Assembly (NCBI GenBank): GCA_024036415.1
Contig: JAMWET010006570.1
Coordinates: 166,001-230,000 of the forward strand
From: Prochilodus magdalenae
Lineage: Eukaryota; Chordata; Actinopteri; Characiformes; Prochilodontidae
Direction of reading: 5' to 3'
DNA: 64,000 nt
Below the pieces are notes generated by a model. That model saw only the letters and a program-made list of their open reading frames with translations, was not told where the DNA came from and ran no database searches. Positions 35,401-46,722 of this stretch are shown here, piece by piece. The stretch's first letter is position 1; the number at the start of each line of letters is the position of its first letter. Made by a program: the position numbers and the translations under genes.

Positions 35401-38400
35401 TATTGATAGTTATTACAGTTTAATAATTAAATAGTTATTGATAGTTATTACAGTTTTATAATTAAATAGTTATTAATAGTTATTACAGTTTAATAATTAA
35501 ATAGTTATTGACAGTTATTACAGTTTTATAATAGTTATTGATAGTTATTACAGTTTAATAATTAAATAGTTATTGATAGTTATTACAGTTTAATAATTAA
35601 ATAGTTATTGACAGTTATTACAGTTTTATAATAGTTATTGATAGTTATTACAGTTTTATAATTAAATAGTTATTGACAGTTATTACAGTTTTATAATAGT
35701 TATTGATAGTTATTACAGTTCTATAATAGTTATTGATAGTTATTACAGTTTAATAATAGTTATTGATAGTTATTACAGTTTTAAAATAGTTATTGACAGT
35801 TATTACAGTTTTATAATTAAATAGTTATTGATAGTTATTACAGTTTAATAATAGTTATTGATAGTTATTACAGTTTTATAATTAAATAGTTATTGATAGT
35901 ATTACAGTTTTATAATTAAATAGTTATTGACAGTTATTACAGTTTAATAATTAAATAGTTATTGATAGTTATTACAGTTTTAACTGTATATAAGTTAAAC
36001 ATCTTCTACAGAACAAACTTAAACAAACTTTGTACACATTATTAATTTGTTTGCCAATTTTTTTTACGTATTGAGAAAAAACAAAACAGCAAAATAAAAG
36101 CATGGAATATAAAACGTGCTATAATAATTGTACAGGATGTATTTTATATTTTATATATTGTAGTTTTTTCTGTATATTAAGTTCAGCGGGTGAACAGTAA
36201 TTGTATATCGTTGCTGTTTCCAAAATGACAACTTTGCAGGAGAGGGCAAAAACGTAGTTTCAATCTAGTGTAAGTCAATGGAACCAGACTTTTTTTGCAA
36301 GTGCTTTTGGGCCATTCATGATGAAATTGTCACACAATGTAAATGTCAGCGCATGTGATTAAACGATGCAGAAAAGTTTAAATTAAAAATATAGAGATAC
36401 ATGTTTTTTTTGGACAGCAGCGATATTAAATCATGCAGCTGTATAATGATTCGATCTTATCTTAGTTAATCAAGTTTTAATTAAAACCGTATTGACATTT
36501 CTTTCTTCTGCTTGTCTTTCAGATTTATACACCCTTATCAGATGGTGAGCTTCAACTCATGAGGCAAACCTTGCTCGCTCTCTTTCAAGACATGCATGTC
36601 AGGGTGAGGTCTTCATTAATGAGGACTGTTTTAAATAGTCTGTTTTAATTTTCTTTCAGGAACATTTTGGCACTGAAATCTTGTTTGGCTAACACTTTAC
36701 AGCAGAGCAGATTGATCACAGGCCAGCCTGTGAATCTTCCGTTCTTATGCGTTATGAAGGGAAGTTCATGTGAACGGTTAGTGAGCTGTAATGAAACGAA
36801 ATGTACCTGTAATGACCGAGTCACTTCAGACGAGTCACTTCACCTGTCAGTTCCTCTTTTTTGGGGATTTAAACTTAAATTTGAACGTGCTATTTTGAGG
36901 GTATGCTTTGATATCTGATATTTTTTTATCTTCCAGGTATCCATCTTTCTGAAAGAGAAAATCCAAAACCCAGATGGCCGTTTTGTATTGTCCGCTTCAG
37001 GTCCGGTTCCCCATGGCTTTGAGGTCCCGGGGTTAATCAGGTAAACCGTACAGGGTCACGTAACCCGATGCTGGACACCATCTTGACCTGAAAGTTAGAC
37101 ATTGTATGTTCAAACATTCGTAGACATCAGCTCATCCAGTGTTTCTTCACTAGTAGCCACTAGTAGTGACCAGTAGTAAACCAGTAGTGACTGGGTTTTA
37201 GTGGTAACAGTTACTGATAGGACCCTAACCCTAGTCAGTTATCACGGGTTCATCTGAACACTTAATACCCACACACGGGCTGGTGTCTGGTTTCTGTTCA
37301 GGATTGTAAATCTTCTTCTCTGTTCATCTGCTCTTGTGTTATTGTTTTGCTTTAATCAATCAATCAGTCAATGTTTATTTATACAGTATAGCACTTTTAC
37401 AACCAGCGTTGTCTCAAAGCAGCTTCACAGAAAATCAGTTTGTTATACAAAAAAAGAAAAGAAAAAAACACAAAGTTAATGTACAGACATTGGTGGGGGT
37501 GGTCCAAGGGGGGTTTAACTTTCCTATAAATACAAAAGATAAACCACACCTCATCATCTTTATTCTGTGGAAATTTATATCCAAGTTTCCCCTGAATTAG
37601 GTAAACAAAAATGCTATCTAATTTGATCTACATTTAAACAGTGCATTCGTCTGACAAGCACAGGTCTTTATGGAAAAGGAAGAAATGACATCACCAACTA
37701 ATCGACTGTTAAATTTGTCAACTAATTTGCTTGCAGGTTTTTAGTCGACTAAGTCGATTAATCGTTGCCGCCCTATTGCCGTTAGGGAGTTCAATGGGGG
37801 CTTGTACCTGGACTTTCTTTAAATCTACTTTGGGGGCTTTGTACCCCTCCAGCTGGGCACTGGATATGGCAATGGCATGCCCAAGTGCGACTTTTTAATC
37901 TCTGGTTTATAACATATACATTTTTATTGTATTTGAATAATACAAGTCTCTGTGTTTCTCTCTCTCAGGTGGTTTAACAGCAGAGGCAGGGAGGTAAGAA
38001 GACGGGAATTTCCGAACGGAGGCTGTTACACCAGCGCCGTGAGAGAAGGCTCATTCGACATTGCTGGAGACCGAGTGACACGTCTAGGCACAAACAAGTG
38101 AGCGCCGCACGCCACCATTACGTGTAGTTGTGTGTCATTAAGCTGTCTGTCTTTTTCGCAGGCAGTTATGAGGGTTTGGGTTACACGTTTCTGTTTGTGT
38201 AGTGTTTTTGGAAGTCTCCAATATCTATTCTGTCACTCAGGGTGATGCATGGGGCTTGCACATCCAATTTTGAAACATTCCTCAAGCAAATTCCACAATT
38301 TGCATATTCCCTGAGAGCGAGTGAAACCAAAACAACGAGGATTAGACAGGGTGCTCAGTCTTGTGTGTCATGTCCTCCAGTAAACCCCTCCAGTATAAAT

Positions 38401-41400
38401 TCTTTGCCTTAAATACCCCTTGAGATGTGTGGGTTCATGTAGTTGCTGTCTGAAGAAAAACAAGTATCCCCAAAATGGTGGCTTTACAGGAGAGGGCAGA
38501 ATCCTCTTTAATATTAATGGAAGTCAATGGAACCAGACTTACCAAGCAATTATGGCCCATTTCTGTTGGTCCATGCATCATGAAATTTTCCCACAGTGGA
38601 AACAACAGCAGCAATTAAAAAATTATAAAAAAAGGAGATACATGCGACAGTATTTAGATTAGACGGCTGTTTCAGACATGTCTTGGAACCCAGGAGCTAA
38701 ATGAATGAGCTGTAGATCTGCAGAGTGCTCCTATATGGTCAGTGGAGCTGATAAGATGGATCAGGAGTGTAGATACATTGAGGCGGTCATCACGTTATGC
38801 CTGATCGGTGTGTGAAAGCCATACAGAAATGGCCTGACTTGAGAATCAGTGTGTGATGACTACTTTGGCATCACTCGTCGATTCAGAGATCTCCACTATT
38901 TCTAGTTTCAACCATGTGTCCAGGTTCTGTGCACTTGGTTCCCAGGGAGGTACCGCAGTGCTTTCACTTCACAGTGGGCATGACAACAATGGAAATGAAC
39001 TGTCACCGAAGACACATACTCAAAAGCCGGCACTGGACAGCCATGCAGCTGCCTTGCGTTTCACAAACAACCTGAGTTTGGTTCAACAGGGTTTTCCGGA
39101 TATCGCCGATGTCTAAAGAAAAACAGGTATCTCCAAAATGGCAACTTTTACAGGAGAGGCCAAAAACCTCATTTGATCTGAATGGGAGTCAATGGAACCA
39201 GACGTCTTTCCAAACAGTTTTGGGCCATTTCTGTTGGTCCATGCTTAATGAAATTTCCACACAGTGTAAACATCATATCATGTGATCAAATGAGGCATAA
39301 AAGTAAAAATCAACAAAAATGGAGATACATGTTTTTCTTTGGACAGCGACGATATGATAAAGCCAGCTAGCAACATATTCAGTGTTTAATTGTTGGAAAG
39401 TGTTTCCTCCTTAACATGCTACAGCCTCCAGGAGCCTAAGGACCTTGTTGAGTAATGTTTGCTCAGTGAACTTTATTTGTGCAGGTACTGCACGACCTCA
39501 TCTGAAGACACCCGCACCTCAGAAACCTCCAAAAGCACCTCTAAAGCCAAGCAGGTAAATCATTATCCCTAAACTGTACTGGAAGCATCTTTATTCCATG
39601 AGGAATGGAACAGAAGTTGCTTTATGGATAGACGAGGTTTAGCTCATGATACGATTTCACCTTGCTATGTTTCACTCCCGGCCCAAACTCGCCATGTTTC
39701 AGTCATTAGCTGGACCAGGTGTGGTGGGTAAGGGTTGGGGCTAAACTCTTTAGGAGACCTGACTTCTATACTTTAGCGTAATCCAGCGAGAACTTCAGAC
39801 CGCTTGTGTTGCTCCACTCACCCTGAAACGCTCCCACAGTGTAAAGTTTAGCTGTTGTTTCCAAATGGTGTAAAATGCGGTTTGGGGTTTAGCAGATACA
39901 TATAACTGTGTGCATTACATAGGAGAGTGTGGATCCAAACCCTCTGGCCAAGGAGGAGCTGAATCTGCTGGCTAAGCTGATGGGAGGGATGGAGGTGTGG
40001 AATCTCTCGCACGCAGATGCAGCAATCAGAGTGAACCTGTTCCCCTCAGACGAGGACGAGGGGTAAGAAGGAGACATGCTTTTAAAGCTTCCCCCGTGCC
40101 AACTGGCTCACGGCCTAGTTAAACTCCACTGCTTTGGTGGTGAGTCTCGCAGCCCCTGCCACACTCTGCTACTGGGCAAAGTGTCCAAATGGCATCTACC
40201 GGATCTGGTTCACCACCCAGCGTATGTTGTTGTGTCGGCTGTCTGTATTGTTTCTGGAGAAGGTCTTCCTGAAGAGGTGACAACATCGTCACCTTCGCCC
40301 TCACTCTCTTTCTTCCCCTACTCTTGTTTCCTCCTCTGACTGTCATCCATTTACTTTGAAGTCTTTTTGGTTGTGTACAGCCCCAAGGCGTGACCTGTGT
40401 TGACCTTGACCTGTGTTGCGCTAACATCATAACATTCCACCAGTGATTATAGGCTATTTCCTGTCACTCTGACGCTGTAGAACCATGTAGGACGTATAGA
40501 CGCTGTTGAAAACCAGCTGTTGATTTCTCACTCAGGCAAGAACGCTTGCAAGTCACTCTGGATAAGGGCACTTTCCGATCACCTATCTGTACAGGTGTAA
40601 AGATAATGGCTGGTTTTATCTTCTTCTTTGTCTGTAGCTGTAGCTGTTCCTGTTTAAGAGAGAATATTGTTCACAGTGTTGGTGAATGAAACCAGACATC
40701 CACCTATAAAAGGTCCTCACAGACAGTTATTACAGGAGATGGTTATGAATATACTGCCTGACGTCTGAGACACTGTTTCACGGTAGTATTGAGAAGGGTT
40801 TGGTCTAAAACTCGTACAACAGAAATAACATGGTTGTGAAGCAAATTAGTCCCCCAAAAAAACGTTTACTATCATCAACATTCCAGATAAACACTTGTTG
40901 TACGTTCACTGGCGGGTTGGATAGTAAATATGTGGGAATATGTCTATACAGTGGGGAAGATAAGTATTTGATATACTGCTGAAGTTTTGGAGAGGTCTGT
41001 AATATTTATCGTAGGTAGACTTCAACTGGGAGAGACAGAATCTCAACAATTAATTTGCATTTTATTTCATGAAATCAGTATTTGATCACCAACCAGCAAG
41101 AATTCTGGCTCTCACAGACCTGTTAGTGTTTCTTTAAGAAGTCCTCCTACTCTGCACTCATTACCTGTATTAATTGCACCTGTTTGAACTCGTTACGTGT
41201 GTAAAAGACACCTGTCCACAAACTCAGTCAATCACACGCCAACCTCTCCACCATGGCCATGACCAAAGAGCTGTCTAAGGACAGCAGGGACAACACTGTA
41301 GACCTGCACAAAGCTGGGATGGGCTACAGGACAAATAGGCAAGCAATGGAAGACAATGGAAGAAACACAAGATGACCGGCAATCTTCTTTGGTCTGGGGC

Positions 41401-44400
41401 TCCGTGCAAGATCTCGCCTAATAAGGGCGATTCTAAGAAAGGTCAGAAATCAGCCCAGGACTACACGGGAGGACCTGGTCAATGACCTGAAGAGAGCTGG
41501 GACCACAGTCTCAAAGAGGACCTTTAGTAACACACTGTGCCCTCACGGTTTAAAATCCTGCGGGGCACTCAAGGTCCCCAATGCTCACGCCAGCACATGG
41601 CCAGGCCCGTTTGAAGTTCGCCAGTGACCACCTGGATGATCCAGAGAAGGCATGGGAGAAGGTCGTGTGGTCTGATGAGACCAAAACAGAGCTTTTTGGT
41701 GTCTACTCCACTCGCGGTGTTTGGAGGAAGGTAGGATCAGTAAAACCCCAAGAACACCATCCCAACTGTGAAGCATGGGGGTGGAAGCATCATACTTTGG
41801 GGGCGCTCCTCTGCAAAGGGGACAGGACGACTGCACCGTGCTGAAGGGAGGATGGATGGGGTCATGTATTGTGAAAGTTTGTCCAACAACCTCCTTCCTC
41901 AGTAGGAGCATTGAAGATGGGTCGTGGCTGGGTCTTCCAGCCAGGGCGACTAAGGAGTGGCTCCGTAAGAAGCATTTCAAGGTCCTGGAGTGGCCTAGCC
42001 AGCCTCCAGACCTGAACCCAATAGAGAATCTTTGGCGGGAGCTGAAAATCAGTGTTCCCCAGTGACAGCCCCAAAACCTGAAGGATCTGGAGAAGATCTG
42101 TATGGAGGAGTGGGCCAAGATCCCTGCTCAAGTCGAAAACGTCTGACCTCTGTAACTGCAAACAAAGGCTTCTGTACCCAATATTAAGTTTCTTCTATTG
42201 TATTAAATACTTATGTCATGGAATAAAATGTAAATTAATTATTTATAAATCATACCATGTGATTTCTGGAGTTGAAGTGTACCTATGATAAAAACAACAG
42301 ACCTCTCCATTCTTTGTAGGTGGTACAACTTGCAAAACCGGCAGCGTATCAGATTTTTATTTTCCCCAGTGTATGTGTGTTGTAGACATGGTGTGATCCC
42401 TGGTTCCCATCACAGCCACTGTAAAGAACATCTGAGTCTCTACAATCAACCATTTTCACACCAAACCCACTCTGACGACTCTGTTTACGTCTCAACGGTT
42501 GAATTAAGTAGACATTTGGAATTTGAATTCACTGGAATGTCCCTGTACCTTGTAATAGTTAAAAGAGTGAACATTAGAGAAGTGTAATGAAGGACAGAAC
42601 AGTCTGTCCAGAGAACATGAGGAGCTGTTGAGTTCTGATGGTGTACGTCCCAAACCTCCCACATGTTCTAAGAGACGTTTTTCCTTACAGGGGAATCTCA
42701 GCGGGGGTTAACGAGTCATCATCTGGCGTCATAAACATTCAGGCAACAAAGGTAAGGATCTGTCCCCTGGCAGGTCTTAAGCCTGTATTTGCATGAATAC
42801 CTTCGGTATGTCTTCTAACTAGATGGATGTTCATCGCTTAAGGCTGCTGGTGCTCTTCTGCTTATAGCCAAGAGCTATTTATCCGAGGCACTAAATCACA
42901 GGCTGGAGTTCATCTCAGACCTCAGGCTGTTACGTTGTCATTAAATCAAATGTACAGAGAGATCGTAAAACAATCTTCCTTTGGTTTTACACATACCAGA
43001 CTACATGGTGACGTGGGCAGGGTGATGGTGTATTATATATCAGACTGAAAACTGGTATCAGGTCTCGAGAAATACAATAGGAAGACCTGAACTTGGGCCC
43101 AGGGGTCCGGTTATTCACTCTGGAATTGTGCACCCATGCTAATAAGACCACCCTTCATTTATTTACCCTTTCCCGTTGACAGGAAGTTACAAAGAAGTAC
43201 CAACCCTACATGTAATATTAGGTTTTCAGTGTTTAGTGCGTCCACTCTTTATTACAGCTTCCTTTTTTCGGGAGACACACCCCCAAAGTTCAGTCTTAGA
43301 AGTTGGTTCAGCATCTGAATCTTCTCACCATCCATATAACCCAAACACACTCAGTGGTGTTGAGGGTCTGGACTCTGGGGAGGTCAGTCCATTGCTCTGA
43401 GAACACCTCCTTTTCTTAGTGAGGATGTTCTTGAACAGCTACACCTCCTTTCAGACCTCCATAGCTCCAAGGTTTCTTCTCACAGTGGAAGAAGGGTGGA
43501 GAGGATCACCTGTGGATGTTCTCAGATCTGAAGCAGGAGTGGAGCTTGATGTTCTCCTCTTTCTTTAAGTGCTGTTGATGTGATGGGGACAGTGTTGGTG
43601 GGTCTTCTGGGTCTTTCAGGTGGTTGTTAGGTGTCCTGTAATGATCTGTAGCTTTTAATCAATTCTTGAACTTCCGTTGGAAACTGGAAATGTATTTTCC
43701 TGGATTATTTTATATTAAATCTCAGTGTTGGTGGGTCAGTCGGGTCTTCCAGGTGGTTGTTAGGAGCACTATTTTCTTTGAAGGTTTTTAAAACTCCAGT
43801 TCTCCATCCTTATAAAAGTAGCTCATCTTATCTCCTGGAAAATGAGTAGTGTATTCCTAATTAGTTTAGCTAATCCAGTTGTGGTTGGTGTGGCTCAGTG
43901 GTTAACACCACTACTCACCACATATCAACCCCCACAGTTGACAGTGGTTCGAATCCCAAACTGGGTAGCAAATGCTGAGCTACAACAATAAGAGTCCTTG
44001 GGCAAGACTCCTAACAATGCACTGGCCTACCTGTAAAATGAGTAACCTTGTAAGTCGCTCTGGATAAGAGCATCAGCTAAAAATGCCTAAATGTAATGGC
44101 AGCTTTGACCTTAAATTTAATAAATGGAGGGTGGTCTGTTGACTACTGTAGAGGACTGAGGGGTGGGCGGTATTTACGATATTTTAATTTCCTGAAATTT
44201 AGTAAGCTGAGTGTTGTAAATGTACAACATAAACTGTATTTTGATTTTAAAGGTTTGATTTTAATTTTAAAGGACAACATAAACGGTATTTTGATTTTAA
44301 GGGTTTGATTTTAATTTTAAAAGTACAACACAAACTGTATTTTGATTTTAAAGGTTTGATTTTAATTTTAAAAGTACAACATGAACGGTATCTTGATTTT

Positions 44401-45204
44401 AAGGGTTTGATTTTAATTTTAAAGGAACAACATAAACTGTATTTTGATTTTAAAGGTTTGATTTTAATTTTAAGGTACAACATAAACTGTATTTTGATTT
44501 TAAAGGTTTGATTTTAATTTTAAAAGTACAACATAAACGGTATTTTGATTTTAAAGGTTAGATTTTAATTTTAAAAGTACAACATAAACTGTATTTTGAT
44601 TTTAAAGGTTTGATTTTAATTTTAAAGGAACAACATAAACTGTATTTTGATTTTAAAGGTTTGATTTTAATTTTAAAAGTACAACATAAACTGTATTTTG
44701 ATTTTAAAGGTTTGATTTTAATTTTAAAGGTACAACATAAACGGTATTTTGATTTTAAAGCTTAGATTTTAATTTTAAAGGAACAACATAAACTGTATTT
44801 AGATTTTAAGGGTTTGATTTTAATTTTAAAGGTACAACCTAAACAGTATTTTGATTTTAATGCTGTGTTCAGACTGCCGGGCATTAGCTCCCAGTATAAC
44901 CTGCCTTATGATGCCCACCTTGTAATGACACATGTAGCATACATTACGTATCAGAATTTACTCAGTAAAGTGTGTTGTGGTATAATATTGCCCCCATAAT
45001 GTATAAATATCATCATATTACCCCACGATGGGGTATAAGAGACGTGTTTCTCATCAAGTGCACGGTGTGTCTGTTGTTATACAGGATCATCAGGCCGACA
45101 CTGAGCTGACTCGCATCGCAGCCGAGTTCTCCGAGCAGCAGGGCCAGCCCGACAAGCCCAGCAACAAAGGCGATGACCTGCTGGCCATGTTGGACGAACT
45201 CTAA
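29496..45204 (+). CDS. OSCP1: Organic solute carrier partner 1, complete, 11 coding exons
   Basis: Exons: 29496-29607, 31155-31184, 32418-32572, 34030-34197, 36523-36603, 36937-37040, 37969-38097, 39485-39554, 39923-40062, 42691-42751, 45085-45204. All introns are GT-AG and phases agree, giving 389 aa, close to mammalian OSCP1 length. Recognisable blocks: [20 protein letters not shown] at the start, [79 protein letters not shown] and the terminal [12 protein letters not shown]. The family (also called NOR1) is reported to affect organic solute transport at the cell surface and is linked to ciliated and germ tissues. It has no membrane segments here and is probably a cytosolic or peripheral partner. 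Weakest conservation is in exon 8 (Ser/Thr/Lys-rich) and the Asp-Glu-rich end of exon 9, as is usual. LSM10 follows on the same strand, as in human. Confidence 0.97.
30085..30400. repeat. Dispersed fish repeat, copy 2 (inverted)
   Basis: In OSCP1 intron 1. Inverted match to the element at 12424-13045 (GACCCCCACAGGACCACCAC, GTGACACTGACGTGGTGGTG). It joins without a gap to a truncated Tc1-like copy at about 30405, which suggests one inserted into the other or a later deletion. Confidence 0.75.
30405..31038 (+). mobile_element. Truncated Tc1-like element, family A
   Basis: In OSCP1 intron 1. Lacks the left inverted end; the right end is diverged. It keeps the longest transposase fragment of this family in the window: [20 protein letters not shown] and [20 protein letters not shown] (30500-30670), then a frame-broken C-terminus. 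Confidence 0.8.
31436..32240 (-). mobile_element. Two direct partial copies of a Tc1-like element (family D)
   Basis: In OSCP1 intron 2. A segment of about 350 bp (GTTCTGAGAACACCAGCAGC to GATGTTCTCCTCTCTCTCA) occurs at about 31540-31870 and again at about 31910-32200. On the minus strand the sequence around 31535-31590 reads like the DWPPQSPDLN-type third catalytic motif of Tc1 transposases. A further copy is at 43240-43620. Confidence 0.6.
32790..33172 (-). mobile_element. Transposase HTH-like remnant and SINE/LINE tail
   Basis: In OSCP1 intron 3. A 97-codon minus-strand frame (32778-33071) has an [20 protein letters not shown] segment similar in pattern to the helix-turn-helix of Tc1 transposases. 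At 33108-33172 on the plus strand lies the widespread GCTCTGGATAAGAGCGTCTG tail. Confidence 0.45.
33191..33209 (-). promoter_or_regulatory. CTCF-like motif in OSCP1 intron 3
   Basis: ACAGCGCCATCTGCAGGAG resembles the CTCF core in minus orientation. Sequence match only. Confidence 0.3.
34500..35985. repeat. 35-bp AT-rich array in OSCP1 intron 4
   Basis: About 45 copies of TTAAATAGTTATTGATAGTT + ATTACAGTTTAATAA, with 30-base short units lacking the TTAAA part. Higher-order duplication is visible: a block beginning near 34685 recurs near 35105. Confidence 0.95.
36205..36427. mobile_element. MITE family X, copy 1 (OSCP1 intron 4)
   Basis: About 220 bp, one of three related copies in this gene. 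Core: AGTCAATGGAACCAGACTT and GGGCCATT-ATGAAAT. The right end is AGATACATG-TTTTTTGGACAG-AGCGATAT. The left end has lost part of its inverted repeat. Confidence 0.75.
36685..36690 (+). other. OSCP1: OSCP1 intron 5, short and free of repeats
   Basis: The intron 36604-36936 is unique sequence and the shortest of the gene at 333 nt. A chance frame at 36667-36918 runs through it. No regulatory feature was recognised. Confidence 0.3.
37355..37450. mobile_element. Retroelement 3'-tail fragment
   Basis: In OSCP1 intron 6. TCAATGTTTATTTATACAGTATAGCAC followed by ACAACCAGCGTTGTCTCAAAG resembles a very common fish non-LTR 3' end. Another apparent hAT-type end (TTTAGTCGACTAAGTCGATT) sits at 37739. Confidence 0.4.
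38441..38652. mobile_element. MITE family X, copy 2 (OSCP1 intron 7)
   Basis: Left end GCTGTCTGAAGAAAAACAAG, core AGTCAATGGAACCAGACTTA and GGCCCATTTCTGTTGGTCCA. The right end is shortened (GGAGATACATGCGACAG). Confidence 0.75.
38690..38830. repeat. Fragment of the 12.4-kb dispersed repeat family
   Basis: GGTCAGTGGAGCTGATAAGA and flanking bases match the outer part of the family seen at 30085-30180 in inverse orientation. Diverged. Confidence 0.5.
39100..39355. mobile_element. MITE family X, copy 3 (OSCP1 intron 7)
   Basis: The best preserved copy. Left end ATGTCTAAAGAAAAACAGGT + ATCTCCAAAATGG; the right end, inverted, reads CGCTGTCCAAAGAAAAACAT + GTATCTCC. The inverted repeat is about 35 bp and total length about 255 bp. 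No coding sequence. Confidence 0.85.
40949..42371 (+). mobile_element. Tc1-like transposon (family E) in OSCP1 intron 9
   Basis: 1423 bp flanked by TA. Ends CAGTGGGGAAGATAAGTATT and its near complement at 42371. The transposase remnant from 41253 ([20 protein letters not shown]) is broken by several stops and frame shifts. Blocks recognised: [48 protein letters not shown] (first Asp), and [15 protein letters not shown] (final Glu). It is inactive. Confidence 0.93.
43240..43760 (-). mobile_element. Tc1-like family D fragment in OSCP1 intron 10
   Basis: Matches the repeats at 31436-32240 (CAAAGTTCAGTCTTAGAAG, TTGAGGGTCTGGACTCTGGG, GAAGCAGGAGTGGAGCTTGA). The segment GGTGGGTC-GGGTCTTCCAGGTGGTTGT is duplicated at 43600 and 43735. 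Confidence 0.6.
43884..44098 (+). mobile_element. tRNA-derived SINE with LINE-type tail
   Basis: The head has Pol III promoter-like boxes: GTGGCTCAGTGGTTA (A box) and GGTTCGAATCC (B box). The body contains AATAAGAGTCCTTGGGCAAG, and the tail GTAAGTCGCTCTGGATAAGA-GC is the one shared with the LINE at 57.1 kb. The same family is at 61812-62020 and, inverted, at 27884-28015. Confidence 0.85.
44215..44862. repeat. 51-bp array in OSCP1 intron 10
   Basis: About 12 copies of ACAACATAAACTGTATTTTG + ATTTTAAAGGTTTGATTTTA + ATTTTAAAAGT. The unit contains two internal ATTTTAA(A)-type half repeats. Unit length is a multiple of three, so long artefactual open frames appear. Confidence 0.93.
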
Positions 45205-45394
45205 AGCGAACTCATTTACATTAATACGCTACATGCATCATAGAGAGAAATGAGAGCGTGTGTTTGCTATAGTTAGCTGGAGAACCTGTTTTAGTTTTAC
45301 AATATTCTTATTCAAGCAACACAAGCGACTCAAGCAACACCTGTGATCTCCACTGAAGACCTTCCCTTTGTAAAGCTTTACTGTGAGCACAAAT

Positions 45395-45600
45395 CAAAGC
45401 GTGTAGTGAAATGTTTTGAATTACACTCACGCTGAGCTCACCTGACCTGCTCTCTAGGTAGGGCCCTTGTTCGGGCAGCATCTGAACTCGGGGGGAATTC
45501 AAACTCCAGCCTGTTAGTACTAGCAGTGATGCGTACTCCGACTGAACGCTAAGTCACTGTGGAAAGGAGCGTCTGGTGGATGGCGTAGAGGGATCTATGT
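45395..45600 (+). mobile_element. LINE/SINE tail in the OSCP1 3' UTR
   Basis: TTCGGGCAGCATCTGAACTC and CTAAGTCACTGTGGAAAGGAGCGTCTG correspond to the LINE 3' UTR segment at 57070-57226, in the same orientation. It lies between the OSCP1 stop and its likely poly(A) signal. Confidence 0.6.
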
Positions 45601-45697
45601 GTGCTTCTCTGGGGAAATGTCTTTTCTGAGGATTTCCATTCATCAGGGACGTTTGACCGGTACATACATGTACAGTGTTGCACCATAATGCTGCAGA

Positions 45698-45703
45698 AAT
45701 AAA
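45698..45703 (+). terminator. OSCP1: OSCP1 poly(A) signal
   Basis: AATAAA about 495 bases after the stop codon, in GCAGAAATAAAGCAC. It is the first canonical hexamer I found downstream of the stop. Confidence 0.55.
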
Positions 45704-45976
45704 GCACAACATGAGGGGTACCCTGAAAACGGTCAGGATGGTCAGGATGGTCAGGATGGCCGTAGGGCTGGACGGTTATATAGGAGGTGCAGTAGCTTTA
45801 TTACAGTGCACGGTTTGTGTAGGGGAATTTAACCGAATGACACGCGTCTTATAAACTGCTGTTAGATTAATTTAGCTAATCAGAAGCAACCAAACATCCC
45901 ACACGGTGTAACGGCACCACCACAGACAACGGGCACGCGGTTCAGCAGTCAAGACAGAAGAGGGATACGCTGGTCT

Positions 45977-46161
45977 TCTGGATGGATGGATAGATGAACA
46001 GGCGGACGGACAGACAGACAGACAGATGGATGGATGAATAGATACATGAACGGATGGATGGATGGATGGATGGATGGATGGATGGACAGACGGATAAATA
46101 GATACATGGACAGACAGACGGACAGATAGATAGACAGATGGATGGATAGATACATGGACGG

Positions 46162-46197
<36 letters not shown>

Positions 46198-46243
46198 ATG
46201 GATGGATGGATGGATAGATACATGAACGGACAGACAGATAGAC

Positions 46244-46301
<58 letters not shown>

Positions 46302-46617
46302 GTAGATGGACAGACAGACGGATGGATGGATAGACGGACAGACAGACGGATGGATGGATGGATAGATACATGAACGGATGGATGGATGGATGGATGGACA
46401 GACAGATAAATAGATACATGGACAGACAGACAGACATAGATAGATAGATGGATGGATAGATACATGGATGGATGGATGGATACATGAACAGACAGACAGA
46501 TAGACGGATGGATAGATGGATGGATCGATGGATGGACGGATGGATGGATGGATGGACAGACAGACAGATAAATAGATACATGGACAGACAGACAGATAGA
46601 TAGACAGACAGATAGAC

Positions 46618-46673
<56 letters not shown>

Positions 46674-46722
46674 GGATAGACAGACAGACGGATGGATGGA
46701 CGGACGGACAGACAGATAGATA
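45977..46722. repeat. Compound tetranucleotide microsatellite GGAT/GACA/GATA
   Basis: About 745 bases of interleaved (GGAT)n, (GACA)n and (GATA)n with recurring GATACATG joints, between OSCP1 and LSM10. Long Ser-Ile-His-Pro frames on the minus strand are artefacts. Confidence 0.97.

Noticed and set aside
38853..39116. 87-codon frame in OSCP1 intron 7 as an extra exon
   Set aside because: It overlaps repeats, lacks fitting splice sites, and exons 7 and 8 join in the correct phase without it.
43884..43960. A tRNA gene
   Set aside because: A and B boxes are present but no cloverleaf can be closed, and the sequence continues into a LINE-type tail, so it is a SINE head.
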